From Icerya purchasi (Eukaryota; Arthropoda; Insecta; Hemiptera; Monophlebidae): 64,000 nt of DNA. The stretch lies in contig CM077115.1 of NCBI GenBank assembly GCA_039619475.1, positions 184,790,106 to 184,854,105 of the forward strand, given 5' to 3'. The notes under the pieces were generated by a model. That model worked only from the letters and a program-made list of their open reading frames with translations. It did not search any database and was not told the DNA's origin. The position numbers and the translations under genes were made by a program. Positions 47,083-58,034 of the stretch are shown one piece after another. Position 1 is the stretch's first letter, and the number at the start of each line of letters is the position of its first letter.

Positions 47083-47820
47083 TTGATGCTTCAATTTATC
47101 TTGAAATTGTCTGATAAATATTTTTGTGATTTCTTGTTCTTAATATGGTGTTGTTTTACTCACACCAGAGCCAGCGATTTCCTCCTGGTTACTGATTCCC
47201 TACAGTCTTTGAACATGATTAGAAGTCAAAAATTCAACAACCCGCTAATCCTAAAAATATATCACTACTTGAGTGAATTGCAACTAATGGATAGTCACGT
47301 GTCGCTGCTGTGGGTTCCTGGGCACATTGGAGTGCCTGGTAATGAGAGTGTCGACAGAGCAGCACGTTCTGCCTTGCTCTCGCCAATGCCACAGGACGCG
47401 GAGCTTCCCTCATCAATAACATATATATTCCTAAAGGTGTGCGAAAACCAGTGGAAAACTGAATGGGCAGCTGCAACAACATCCTTAAGAACCATTAAGC
47501 CCACAGTTGAATCATGGTGGCCACCGGAGGGAACATCCCGATACGACTTTAAGATCCTCAGCCGGCTGCGAATTGGCCACATCGCTATTTCGCACAAACA
47601 TATAATTGATAAAACGCCGCCTCCGGCTACATGCCCCTTGTGCAACCAGACAACCGCACCGACAGTTTCCCACATAATATTTACCTACCAAAAGTTTACT
47701 GTGTTGCGGAGGCAACTTGGCCTACCCATAGATATGGGGCAGACCCTCTCAAACGAAGTAATCTCCATCAACAGGATTATTGCTTTCATTAAAATGAGTG
47801 GCTTAACTCACCACATTTAA
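47083..47820 (+). CDS. LINE family B RNase H and zinc-knuckle fragment, intact chimeric frame
   Basis: A 245-codon frame with no stop covers the end of a LINE ORF2. The first ~25 codons (MMLQFILKLSDKYF...) come from the target DNA, because the inserted element begins at 47159. The LINE part starts in the RNase H fold at LLVTDSLQSL and has LLWVPGHIGVPGNESVDRAAR. It ends with a C-terminal knuckle, CPLCNQTTAPTVSH, whose last cysteine appears as Tyr in FTYQKF. The first RNase H motifs (TDGS and AE) and all reverse transcriptase are absent, so no enzyme activity is expected. The lack of disabling changes suggests a young insertion. Expression is unknown. Confidence 0.7.
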   Translation: MMLQFILKLSDKYFCDFLFLIWCCFTHTRASDFLLVTDSLQSLNMIRSQKFNNPLILKIYHYLSELQLMDSHVSLLWVPGHIGVPGNESVDRAARSALLSPMPQDAELPSSITYIFLKVCENQWKTEWAAATTSLRTIKPTVESWWPPEGTSRYDFKILSRLRIGHIAISHKHIIDKTPPPATCPLCNQTTAPTVSHIIFTYQKFTVLRRQLGLPIDMGQTLSNEVISINRIIAFIKMSGLTHHI

Positions 47821-47901
47821 ATTACCCCCTCCCTTGTGTGTGCTGTAATGACCATAGTAGTTACACACAGCACATACAATTTAAGGGAATTTAAAAAAAA
47901 A
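47159..47901 (+). mobile_element. 5'-truncated LINE family B insertion with 17-bp target duplication
   Basis: AATATGGTGTTGTTTTA is present at 47142-47158 and, after an A-run, at 47902-47918. Between them lie 743 bases: the 3' end of ORF2, a stop at 47818-47820 and a short 3' untranslated region. That region contains a hairpin (TGTGTGTGCTGT pairing with ACACAGCACATACA, 11 of 12) of the kind LINE reverse transcriptases may recognise, then a poly(A) tail. The exact duplication indicates a recent target-primed insertion. Confidence 0.85.
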
Positions 47902-47918
47902 AATATGGTGTTGTTTTA

Positions 47919-49499
47919 ATAGCGTTGATTGATAATATACATTATAATGCCGACTCCAAATGGTTGCGTCGTTATATATTAATTCAGTAGATATAAGTTA
48001 ATATTTGGAGTTTCTTAATTAGTAAATGTACTGAATATCATAATTTTCTGACAAAAATTTAGAATGCATGGTAGGGTTAACTCTCGTTTTCATAAAATAT
48101 TTACTTAAATTAAAAGTAACTAATATAATCATGGTAAAAAACTTGTAATAAATTATTTTTTATACTAATAATAATATTTATAATAAATCTTGAATATAAT
48201 AGTAAACAGTATGTTTTAAAAAAGATCTGTATATAATGGCCATGAGAGAGGTTCAGAATGCATCTTTTTGTTTTTCCCCGACGGTAATTGCGTACACGCG
48301 TCTATATTCATACATTATTTTAATTTCAACCTTTTTTTGTATTTTTATGGCAATGTTGCTTGGCCACGGTGTTTTTTGTTTGCAAGGACGAAAGTACTCC
48401 TCGCATGTTACAGCAGTGTTTACTGAATTGTGGTACAAAATCGAAGAAAACTAAAAAAGAATTTATTTTTATTTGCGCCCGTGTTCGAAAAAATTTTTCG
48501 GAATTTAGCTTCAAGCCTAAATAAAAATTAAGTATATCGCTAGCAGTCTAATCTTATTTTTAATGTTGCTGCTTCTGGTTAGTTTTAATGAGCAACGTAA
48601 TGATGAAAATAAATATTTTCGTTTTACGAAGCACAGTCAGAACTACCTTAAGAAGTCCGTGAACGATTGCCGTTGGAATTTTGTGGAAAATTTTTAAATT
48701 TAACTTCTATCAAAGATCTACACTCGGAAACAAAAAGCGAAGAGAAAAAAGAACCGTCAGTTAGATATTTTTGGTAATACAGTTTACGAGCGTTATGTTT
48801 AACTATTATTCTTTGAAGAGATCGGCGAGATTGTTTAATTTATTTATCTCTATTACCTGCTTTTATTTTTATTTCTATTGTTTTATTTTATTTTGTCCGT
48901 TTCGTTTTTATCGATTTCATTTCTCGCTGCGTCGTTATTTAATTTTCGAACTCAATCGATAATTTAAATTAAAGCCAGATTTGTCTGACATAAAGGTGAA
49001 CCTCTTCCTTACCTTTCCCGCACTGTTGGTAAAGACGTCATCAATCCCGTCGTACGGGTTAAAACGGGTAACAAAACTTATAAAACTGCTTCGCCCAATT
49101 TTTTATTTTTTTTATTTTACCATGAATCGTGTGTAACTACATAGGTTATTACAGCATAAGACAATTACTAAAGGATAAATGACTGGAGCGATCTGATTTG
49201 TTTTAATATATGCCAAGGTTTAGGCGATCGTTATAAGAGCATTGGCGAGGATCTTTTTAAAGGAAAATTTCGGTTAAAAGACAAGCGGGATGTAGCAAAT
49301 TTAGTACAAGTTGAAAGTATATGGTGGTGAACTGAAGGATAACATAGCTGGGAACAAAAAGGGCAGGTTGTGGGAGGCGAAGTTCTGGGTTTTATTGATT
49401 TTAAAAAGGTCTGTCGAGAAGCCCAGTGTAACTTTCATTGCTGTTTAGACTTATGCTGAGAATAGTTCCTTTATTGATGATGGTTGGGCAACATCTGAG
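47919..49499. other. AT-rich sequence, no gene seen
   Basis: Short frames at 48236-48514 overlap on both strands and lack motifs. No terminal repeats were recognised. Confidence 0.5.
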
Positions 49500-49903
49500 C
49501 TCAGAGGACAGTAAATTGCTGTCCGTGCGGCCACGCCTATTCTTTCATTACCAGGAACCCTGGCATGACTGGGAACCCATAAGTATGACACCCTGCAATT
49601 TTCTTTCATGAGGTTAACCATGATCTGTTGGATTTAGAAAACCAGTGGCTCTTTTGGTTGCGAGCTGGGTGTAGAATAGAGAGATGCTTTTGACTCTGTA
49701 ATTACAAGGACTTTCTGTGGGTGGGGATTAGCTAGGTAGATATGCTGAAAATAATACAAGATACCGTATAACTTAGCGTCGAGTATTGTGCACCAATCAC
49801 CTAGTCGAAATGAATGGACTGAGCCAAACGCTTTGACAGAACATGCTGCTGCCGCCTGGAGTGATACTGTATCCGCGTTTGCACCATCAGTATACACTGG
49901 CAC
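49500..49903 (-). pseudogene. LINE family B copy 2: RNase H domain
   Basis: The minus-strand frame starts with VYTDGANAD (first RNase H aspartate motif), then reads LDAKLYGILYYF, where the usual AE is replaced, then VITESKASLYS for SDSKASL. After a break it reads HARVPGNERIGVAARTAI near 49580-49520, the counterpart of GHIGVPGNESVDRAARSA in the copy at 47.2 kb. That match links the two as one family. The C-terminal zinc knuckle is not found beyond about 49500. Substitutions at two catalytic positions and the frame breaks rule out activity. It continues from the reverse transcriptase at 50015-51080 on the same strand. Confidence 0.7.
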
Positions 49904-50014
49904 ATAGTCAATATACCTATCTCTAGTTTGTATTGTTTTTTCGAGTGTATCTTGTGAATTGTTTTTTTGAACATAGGTAAGTAGGGATATATTTATGTCA
50001 ATTTCTAGGTGGTC

Positions 50015-51080
50015 TCATGGTGCTAAAAGATTAGTTGGGTGCATTATGGTGAATTTTATATTACTTTGGCGTAAAAAAGCAAGGACTCCCGGTAATGGAT
50101 CATTTGGAAAACATAAGGGAGGAGGATGGTTAGAATCGGAGTGAGACTGATTGCGTACATGGTAAGTAAAGGCATCTAGCTGTGAGTAGTAATTGCTGTA
50201 AAAGAAAAAAGGTGGGATACCAGACAAGGCACATGTACTAGGAGAAGGAGAAATTCTGTGAACACCAAAAATTGTTCTGAGGACAGTATGGTGAATGGGA
50301 TCCAGAGAATTTAGGACGGTTTGTTTCGCAGACGAGTACACCTGGCACCCGTAGTTGATTCGGAGTAGGATTAAGACTTTGTATATACTAAGAAGTAATT
50401 TTGGACGGATATTGTATTTTTCATTGGATAGGTATTTTAAGATTGCCATGGACTTCAAACATCCTGTTCTCAAGTTAGCTACATGGGAATGCCAGAATAA
50501 TTTTGAGCCAAATAGAAGACCAAGGAATTTGGAATTTGGTTTAATAGGAGAATTGGTGAGTTATAAAGATTTGAGGATATACTTGGGGTAATTTAGCACC
50601 GTCTAAAGAAATCTAAGTACATAGTCTTGGAGGAGGAGAGGATCAGGCCATTGTCATCGGACTAGGATTGTGCTTTAAGTATCGCTTGTTGGAGTATACT
50701 TTAGGCTTAAGTGGAAGATTAGTCGATAAGGAGGATATGTTTAGGTCGTCGACGAACAACCGGGTTGAAACGGTTGGTTTGATACAGTCTGTTATATCAT
50801 TTATGTAGAACATGAACAAGGTTGTGCTTAAGGCAGAACCTTGTGGAATTTTTGTGATATCGACGAACCGATTTTCACATTAAATGTCCGATTGTACAAA
50901 AAACTTTGTATATCATTTCCCATATTACCGGTTATACTATCAGACATTAGCTTTTTTAATAATCCATGCCGCCGTACTTGATCGAAAACTTTTTCAAGAT
51001 CGAAAAAAATGGCATATAAGTGTTGTTGATTTTGGAAGATCGGTTGTTGGAAGTCGCGCCTTCTGATACCAACATGTTTA
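50015..51080 (-). pseudogene. LINE family B copy 2: reverse transcriptase
   Basis: Minus-strand fragments give the central polymerase: FDLEKVFD near 51010, then QSFLYNRTFNVKIG, and GSALSTTLFMFYINDI with a frame change. The active-site box reads RLFVDDLNISS at about 50750. Past further breaks come KFLGLLFGSKLFWH and a 150-codon open stretch (LRTGCLKSMAILKYLSNEKY...RINYGCQVYSSA...LDPIHHTVLRTIFG) forming the thumb and connection. Catalytic DD is retained, but at least three frame shifts and stops interrupt the frame. The N-terminal part of the polymerase and the endonuclease are missing. ORF1 lies immediately upstream, so an internal deletion has joined them. Confidence 0.75.
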
Positions 51081-51099
51081 ATTCTTTGATAATTCCCGG

Positions 51100-52400
51100 T
51101 TTTTAATCTTTTGACCTGTTAGGAAAGAATCAAGAGCTGCAAAAGCGTGTAATAAACCCTCCTTGTCGGTTGTCGCTTCTGCAGCATAATTAATGAAGTC
51201 TAGTTTTGTAGCTATGTTATTAATCAAATCATTAAATTCATTAAGAACGGTCGCGGTTCAATATCAAACAAATGTTTACACTTCTCGGATAAGTTTGTGG
51301 AAAGCGTTGAAGAGGAGGCGCTTTATTTTTGGATATAGAGTCACCTGTGTTTTCGGTTTGGTTTACGATTGCTTCTCCATTGGCTGCAGTAAATATTAGA
51401 GGTTTTTTAATCTATGGTTGGCTGATAAAGTTGGTTCTTCGTTACAAGTCGGGCTACTTGGTGTTGCAGAATATGGTCGCTTTTGTTTTGGAATTTTGCT
51501 GGTCGACTTCTGTTTCCATTTGGATCTCAGGAGTTGGAATACTCAATTTCAGCTGTTTTACTTCTGTTAGGTTAGTTTTATTACAGTTAGAACATACATG
51601 GTCTTCTAATTGCAAGCAAATGCGATGGTCATGTTCATTATGCTTTATAAGGAAGGATTCTAGTAGATTAGAGCAGTTAACTTGTTCAATGCACAGCTGT
51701 CTTCGCCAACTGATTATCATATGGCCAAATTCTTCATTGGATGGGTTAACTCGTAAAATGAGCGCGCTAGAGATACTATTTTTAAGGATATTATAGATTG
51801 AAGACAGGCTTTTGGTCCCCTAAATTTATCTCGGCTCTGTTGGCGAAAAATGTGTCTGTTAATTCTTTAGTTTCGAGAAAAATTACAATTCTGTTTTTAG
51901 ATACCCGAGAACCGGCAATGATGTTTTTGGTCCTCCGACTAGGCACTTTAGCGCAATGAAATAATCGCGGATATCGTGGTTAGTTAAGAAAAGAAATATT
52001 ATGCCTTGTTTTTCTGGTGGATAATTAAAATCGTTCAGTGGAATAATTCTTTTATTAGATTTTACTTTTGATGCGAAGGAAGCTTGCGCAGTATTGGTAT
52101 TTTTCGGCATTGCAATATCTTGTACAGCGTGTTTGTGAGCAGCTGCATTAGAAGTTATCAGATAACGAATGTACACTTATTGTTTGCGAGATCAATGCGG
52201 ATGCAAGGTTTTGTGTAGCGGAAGAAATGTGTGTTGTCTGTGCAAAAATATGCGTAGCGGCATCACTGGTAACCGCCTTGGTGATTGCCGGGATTGTAAG
52301 TGTATTCTTTGTGTGTATGTGTGGCTTACCTGGTGTGTGTTTATGCTTACCTGGCTGATCCAAGAAGCCGAAGTTTTTGGTGGATGAGAATACAGAATAT
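51100..52400 (-). pseudogene. LINE family B copy 2: ORF1 (gag-like) remnant
   Basis: On the minus strand a Thr/His/Ala-rich N-terminus (about 52400-52150) is followed by SFASKVKSNKRIIPLNDFNY and IIFLFLTNHDIRDYF, then VIFLETKELTDTFF. A cysteine/histidine-rich part follows, LLESFLIKHNEHDHRICLQ and HVCSNCNK, the place of zinc knuckles in I-group ORF1 proteins. The C-terminus at about 51240-51100 reads KLDFINYAAEATTDKEGLLHAF before a stop. ORF1 proteins bind element RNA. The frame is broken at several points. The assignment rests on arrangement and on its position upstream of a reverse transcriptase on the same strand. The cysteine pattern is incomplete. Confidence 0.6.
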
Positions 52401-52479
52401 AACGTTCGATAGAAATAAAGTATATGATCAGCATCGTAAAGAAAACATTACGGATCAGATCCAAGAAACTAGAAGAAAA

Positions 52480-52625
52480 ACAAAAGGAAGATTAGGTTGA
52501 ATAGACAGTTGAAAAGAACAATCATTATGAAAGACAGAAATGTAAGTATTTGATCAAAATTTAAGATGGAATTTTTTACACAAAGACATGAGATAAAAGG
52601 GTGAGATTTTTTAAAAAACACTTTC
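52480..52625 (-). repeat. Fragment of LINE family A (copy 4)
   Basis: This stretch matches part of LINE A copy 1 at about 20128-20250 in the same orientation. Shared pieces include TAAGATGGAATTTTTTACAC (GAGATGGAAATTTTTACAC there), then AAGACATGAGATAAAAGGG against CGGCAAGAGATTAGATGGG and a following TTTTTTAAA. It lies in the region just after the RNase H fold and is too short to code. Confidence 0.55.
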
Positions 52626-53142
52626 TTGAAGAACGTTTTAATTGCGATTTAGGCGCACGATATCAAATTTAAAAATTAAGCTATTTCTGAGTTTTTGAAT
52701 TTTATTTACTGTTTTTTTTTTTTTTTTGTCGTTTTCGAGCAATTTTATTACGGTTTCACTCATTATTTTAAAATGTAAAGCCTATTTGAAATGAGGTAGT
52801 AATTCCGTTAATATTTTTCTTCGAAAAAATCACATGCAAAAATTGGACTTAAATGTATTTCCTGCGTTATTATTTGTCTGACTACTGAGCTTTTTAAATT
52901 TTTGTTAGTTGTTTGGACATATTTTATTAAGTGCGAAAGACGAATTTGAACTCGTTGAATCTCATTCAATACGCCATCAATAGTCAAGTTTACAAACATG
53001 ACAAAATATGAATGTGTAAATTATCGCCATTTATCTGGCAGGGAAGAACACTTTTTAAACAGTATTTTAGGACAGAGGTTCCGCCATACGGCATTTCAAG
53101 TAGTATCCACTGAAAATATTATCAGGTGACAGTGGTACCAGC
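52626..53142. other. Spacer, nothing recognised
   Basis: A/T-rich sequence with a T17 run near 52712 and no recognised feature. Confidence 0.45.
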
Positions 53143-53192
53143 AATATATATATATACACCTATAAATATACGCACACACACATATATATATA
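53143..53192. repeat. AT/AC compound microsatellite
   Basis: TATATATATA, CACCTATAAATATACG, ACACACACA and ATATATATATA follow one another over about 50 bases, upstream of the Tc1-like element. Confidence 0.85.
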
Positions 53193-53296
53193 AGGCAAGT
53201 GTGAGACGAAAGAGAATATATTGAAGTCTAAGTCACCAAAATTTGAGCTAGTTCAGTGCAATAGGTCAGAAGTTAGAGCAGTACGTGTGAAAATGC

Positions 53297-54652
53297 GACG
53301 AAATGACGCGTTACATTAATCGTTGAACACGTAAGAAAGACCGCGTGCGAAGCAGAATGCGTCAGATTCATACAGAGCAAGTCTACCTATGTAGGAACCA
53401 GTGCATGAAAAGATTTCGCCGTAAAATAGTACAGTGTGCTTGATATTCGGAAAAATGTTGCGTAAAAACCAACATACCCCTCTTGCGGTCTGTAAACTCG
53501 TAATGTCGAATCGTGAGGAAGGTTTATCGGGAGGTCAAATATCGAAGTTACTAAATATTCGGCGAACCACCGTATACGCGATTTTGCGGCGCTTCAAAAA
53601 AGGAAACCGAGAAAATTAACTGAGACTGATGAATGCTGGATCAAGCCGAAAATCGCAAAAATCCCGTAGGTAAGTGCACCACAATTAAGTCGTGAACTAG
53701 CCGAAAGAGCAGGTATAACGATTTCGACCGCAACTGTACGCCGAGCGGTGAAAAGGACGGGCTACTTTTCGCGAACGGCTCGTAGAAAACCCTACATTAG
53801 TGCATCGAACAAACAAAAGCGTCTCAAGTTCGCAAAAAAGTGTCACTTTTTACGAATGAATCGTTCAACCTGTTTACCAATGATGGGAAAGTCAGACTAT
53901 GGCGTAAACCCAATACAGCACTGGAAAGTAAAAACTTAACTGCCTCAATAAAACACAGCGGCGGCAATATTAAAGTGTGGGTTTGTTTTACCGCGAGTGG
54001 GGAAGGTGCATTGGAGTTTATCATAGGGAATATGGACGCTGCTGTGTACAGAAAGGTCCTGAAGAAGAATCTACGCCCCAATGCGGAGAAATTGGAAATC
54101 CTTACGGCTTATCGTAAGCGTGAGTGACTCTTATAAAACTGTTCGAAGGTCCTCGAAACGCCACCACGGTCCCCAGGTTTAATCCAACTGAGCTCCTGTG
54201 GGATTATTTAGACCACAAAGTTCGAGAGAGGCCAGTCTCGAACAAGCATGAATTGAAAGATCGTCTACAAGAAGATTGGGCAAAGGTTGCGGTACAGTAC
54301 CTAGAGAAGTTGGTTTTTTCCATGCCGCGAAGGCTTAAAGCCGTTGTGGAGGCCAAAAGTGGTCATACGAAATATTAAATTCCCACTTGCTGCCCTAGAA
54401 GGAAGAATTTTTCCATGATTTGGAATGTGTTCAACGATTAATGTAACGCGTGATTTCGCCATTTTTGTGTTCTTCGTAACCGATGCTGTGTTTAATTATT
54501 ATTTTCCTACTTTTTTGTTTCTGTACATGTGTAATAGATTCTCTATTTTGTTATTCGCCTAAAAAAATTCAGAATATAACTTTTTTTCTTTCATTTTTTT
54601 GTGTATTTTTGTTCTGATCCCGACTGTTCAAAGATTAATGTCACTCACTGTA
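53297..54652 (+). mobile_element. Tc1-like transposon with IR/DR-type ends, left outer end lost
   Basis: GACGAAATGACGCGTTACAT, continuing TAATCGTTGAACAC, at 53297-53330 is the inverted counterpart of 54427-54460 with two differences. A related motif, ACATTAATCTTTGAACAG, occurs again in the same orientation at the extreme right end (54625-54652), next to TACAGTGAGTG. Paired direct repeats of about 18 bases, roughly 190 bases apart within one arm, are the IR/DR arrangement of some Tc1 elements. The left outer copy is not recognisable. The right end meets TA. Transposase remnants lie between. Confidence 0.7.
53455..54378 (+). pseudogene. Tc1-family transposase pseudogene
   Basis: The frame starts with the paired-like DNA-binding part (GLSGGQISKLLNIRRTTVYAIL), continues after a break as LSRELAERAGITISTATVRRAV, and then gives the catalytic core. 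The first catalytic position is changed, FTNES where FSDES is expected. The segment with the second aspartate (DN.PKH) is missing, lost between about 54100 and 54130. The glutamate motif is present as NPTELLWDYLDHKVRERP. The C-terminus reads KLVFSMPRRLKAVVEAKSGHTKY, the normal end of this family. Intact proteins have about 340 residues and DD34E chemistry. This copy has one catalytic residue replaced and one deleted, plus frame shifts. Confidence 0.8.
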
Positions 54653-54699
54653 TGTATATATATGTGTACAGTGTGAATTAGATTTTTTTTGAAAGTATT

Positions 54700-55445
54700 T
54701 TATCAAACTGAGAGCATATGAAATGGGGTCCCTTTCCTAAACCATCCGCTGATCCTATCGTGCTTCACATACGTTCCTTAATTTCACATCTATTTCATTC
54801 CCGCTCTGTCCGTGATTCTTAGTCATTGTGGAATTTCGGACAACGAGTTAGTCGACTCGTTGGCACGTTCGGCTGCTTTAGACGGTCGCTTTATTAGGCA
54901 TTTCCCAGCTCAAAACCTTCTTCCACTTTCCTCTCGTTGCCACCGCGACTGTAGGTCTGATCTCTATCCTTCTTCTTTTTCCAATCCTGCTTCCGTTTAC
55001 TTATCCATACAACCTATTTCTCCTCTTTTTCCGTGGTTTGTTAATTTCCCCAACATGAGGCGGTCAACTATTTCATCCATAATTAGACTTCGGTTAAACC
55101 ACAGCTTGCTTCCTGCTTCGCTCTTCCGTTTCTCCATTACTCAATCTCCTCTTTGTCCGTTTGATCCGTCAGAAGCAAACTTCGTTTGTGATGCGAATCA
55201 CATTTTGCTTGAATGTCCTTCCATTTCTTCAGAACGCGCGATACTGTATTCCGGTCTTTTGCATCTTGGCCTCCCTACGCCCTGCAGCGCTCACAGCATC
55301 CTTTCTTTTCCGTCTCCCTTGGTTATTCCTTTGTTAGCTTCATTCGTATGTTCCATTTCTAATATTTTTCCTTTATTATCATTAATGCTGTCATACCGTT
55401 AGATTGAGTAAGGTCCTTAGCTGACATGCTCAAAATTTAAAAAAA
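54700..55445 (+). pseudogene. LINE family A copy 2: RNase H end and C-terminal tail
   Basis: Decayed RNase H sequence begins near 54720 (IVLHIRSLISHLFHSRS). From 54812 a 196-codon frame runs to 55402 without stops: HCGISDNELVDSLARSAAL, then LYPSSFSNPASVYLSIQP, IIRLRLNHSLLPASLFRF and a knuckle-like CDANHILLECPSIS (H-x4-C), ending near LLSLMLSYR. It corresponds to the tail of LINE A copy 1. An A9 run followed by G7 at about 55439-55455 marks the 3' end. The element is 5'-truncated and directly follows the Tc1 right end. No activity is possible without reverse transcriptase. Confidence 0.75.
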
Positions 55446-56879
55446 AAGGGGGGGGTACAACGATATGATGGGCTGAGTGTAAACAATGAAACTTTAAGAA
55501 ACACTGATTAGACTTTAATTTATGACCAATTGTTAAAGTGTAATACGAAAAGTTCATCGGTTTAAACGGATTAACTAGACCCACGTCTCATGTAGACTTC
55601 GGTTACTTTCAAAATCAGTACGATAATTTTTTTTTATCAACGAAAAGGGAAAAAAGGAAAATTGCAGAAAGTTACGCTGAATAGGAAATTTTTAACTACA
55701 TGTTTGGTTCGGTAATATTATATTAAATAGCCGACATAATGGAGGAGTAATTTTTTTTTTTTTTTTCATCGCGCACCATGCAAGCATGATATCATTGTCA
55801 ATGTAAATTCTGTATTTCATTAACGTTTTACTATTTTCGCCTTTGGATTGTTTATGTGCAAGAAGATATTTCATATGAACGTACAGTGCCTAAGATGAAT
55901 AGAAGATTTTTTGTGAAACGTTGAACGATGAATAAATGTACTAATTGTAAGAGTGTAGTCAGCAGTTAGCGCGTTGTGGGTGTTGGTTATTTCTAGAAAT
56001 AGGAAAATAATTAGTGATGTTTGCCAATTTTACTTAGAAATTGTGCCAACGGAATACGACACGATTGTGTCCGACAGTCTCACATCTTTCTTCTTACAGA
56101 TATACAGCTGAAATTCCGAGTTCTCTTTATCTAAATTCGAAATTCTAGAGCCTCTTTTTAGTAGAATTTTTACGCCAGAATTAACCGCGTTTTATTAACA
56201 TTTCGTATTTCCTATATCCGTGTTCGTTCAACTTCAGACTTATGCAATTTCACTATCTGAAATCAGTATAGTTGTTAAAGTTATCTTCATTTCGGGAGAA
56301 ATCACATCGAGATAATTCATATTAAACTCTTATTATTTCGCGAGCAAGATATATTATTCATCGTTAGAGAGAAAAAGGGAGCCGATTCTCCAGTAATGAA
56401 CAGTGTAATCTTGTTAAAAAAATGTTGAGAATTTAACACGAATTGTTTTGTCGTAGTTTCCACCAGATGCGGATAATTTTGAAATTTGATAAATCTGTAT
56501 AATATAGCTGTCAAGATTTTTCTCAGAAGATTGTTTACTCAAACGCAACTTCTTTATCGCTCGAGAAATATTAAAAGAAAAAGTAAGACATCACTGTAGT
56601 GATTAAGAAAGAGAGAACTTAGATTAAAAGTATTGCGATAAAACTCGAGATGGAAACACAGTTTATTTGTATTTTGTAGCGCATGGGGATACACGCTTGA
56701 ATGCGATTACTAGGGTTGTAAATATTGTGATAGTTATAATCAGTAAAACAATATAGAAATGATTGTCTGTGTTATTATGAGCAATTTAGCATGCATCATA
56801 ATATTCGCGTTACAGTATCAATAAAATCTGAGGCAGATTTTAGTAGTATAAGGTATAAGAATTAAATAAAGAATGTTAA
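55446..56879. other. Sequence without recognised genes
   Basis: Nothing recognisable was found. A T17 run lies at about 55750-55766 and short frames lack motifs. Confidence 0.5.
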
Positions 56880-57801
56880 ATATTGTGTTTGGAAAGTCTG
56901 CTATGAGATAAAACTGTGATTTACGAGTGGTATAAGCGTTTCCAAGATGGCTGTGAAGACGTTGAAAACGACAAGCGCCTTGGACGCCTCGGTAAACCAA
57001 CAACCAATGAAAAGTGAAAAAAGTGAAAGAATTGATTATGAGCAATCGCTAAATCACCATATTAGAGAAGTTGGTGATGATGCTGACGTATCAGTTGTCT
57101 CATGGCATCACATTTTTTAGAATGTTTTAGGCTTGAAACGTGTGGTAGAAAAATCTGTTCCAAAATTTTGAACTTCGAACAAGTACAGTGACGAATTGAA
57201 GTTGCTCAGGAGTCGCTACGTCAACAATAATGCGGACCTACTGAAACGTGTCCATAACAGGTGATGAAATTACGTGTGCGATGTCGAAAATAAGGCTCAT
57301 TCGTTCTAGCGAAAGCATTCTGGATCGTCAAGACTGGAAAAAAATCGAATGTAGGTGGTTTTGTTTATTATGTTTCAACGGCATAGGGCATCATGAGTCC
57401 CTGCCACAAGTTCAAACGATTAATAAGAGGTACTATCTACAAGTTCAACGCTACTTGCCAAAACAATCCAAAATAAATGTCCAGATATTCAAGGCTTTTG
57501 CAACTTAATAATGTGTTTACTCACACTTCATTGACTGTTCATCAATTTTTGGTCAAAATCAATAGTATAATTATGTTCCACATTCACCAGACGTGGCCTT
57601 GTGAGACTTTTTTTTTGTCTTCCCAAGAGCAAGAGAACTTTAAAAGAGCCGTCGTTTACAAGAATGGATGAGATTAAAAGCGGTTCGCTGAAAAAGCCTA
57701 AAGATTATAAGTTCCAGAAGTGTTCCGAGGATTGGAAGAAGCGCTGGCATAAATATGTAACATCTGATAGTAACTATTTTGAAAAGGATAACATAGATTA
57801 A
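56880..57801 (+). pseudogene. Third mariner-type transposase, heavily decayed
   Basis: The plus strand shows VIYEWYKRFQDGCEDVENDK and a GRLGKPTT-like segment, the usual end of the first helix-turn-helix and start of the linker in one mariner branch. After stops, VGDDADVSVVSWHHIF and LGLKRVVEKSVPKF follow. The first catalytic motif is visible as VITGDE at about 57258. HHESLPQVQTINKRYYLQV and HTSLTVHQFLVKINS follow, but the second aspartate position appears as NN. The SPDVAL box overlaps a stop. The end reads DWKKRWHKYVTSDSNYFEKDNID. More than six frame breaks are present. No terminal repeats were identified. It is distinct from the mariners at 8.3 and 30.5 kb. Confidence 0.75.
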
Positions 57802-57899
57802 GGTGAATAAGTAAATTTTTTTTCGAATAATTAAAATTCTCGCTATTTTTTGAACATACGCCTCTTTATATAATTACTGTCCTCTTTTGAACTTTTCGT

Positions 57900-58034
57900 T
57901 TTCTTATTCGCAGTCTAATTTATGAATTATTCCAGTTCCGTTCCATTGAAATAGATCTACTGTGGATTCCTAGTCATGCTGGAATTGAGGGTAATGAGCT
58001 GACTAATTCTTTGGCTCGCTTCTTTCTTTTCAGT
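57900..58034 (+). pseudogene. LINE family A copy 3, left part (RNase H)
   Basis: The plus strand reads FRSIEIDLLWIPSHAGIEGNELTNSLARFF, the last RNase H motif of family A (compare LLWVPGHSGIYGNEMADSLA in copy 1), with the catalytic aspartate position read as Asn in ELTNSLA. The element is 5'-truncated near 57900 and is interrupted after about 58034 by a tRNA-headed insertion. Its continuation is at 58386-58990. No activity is possible. Confidence 0.7.

Noticed and set aside
47234..47715. Minus-strand frames of 67-126 codons
   Set aside because: They are antisense to the clear plus-strand RNase H/zinc-knuckle frame.
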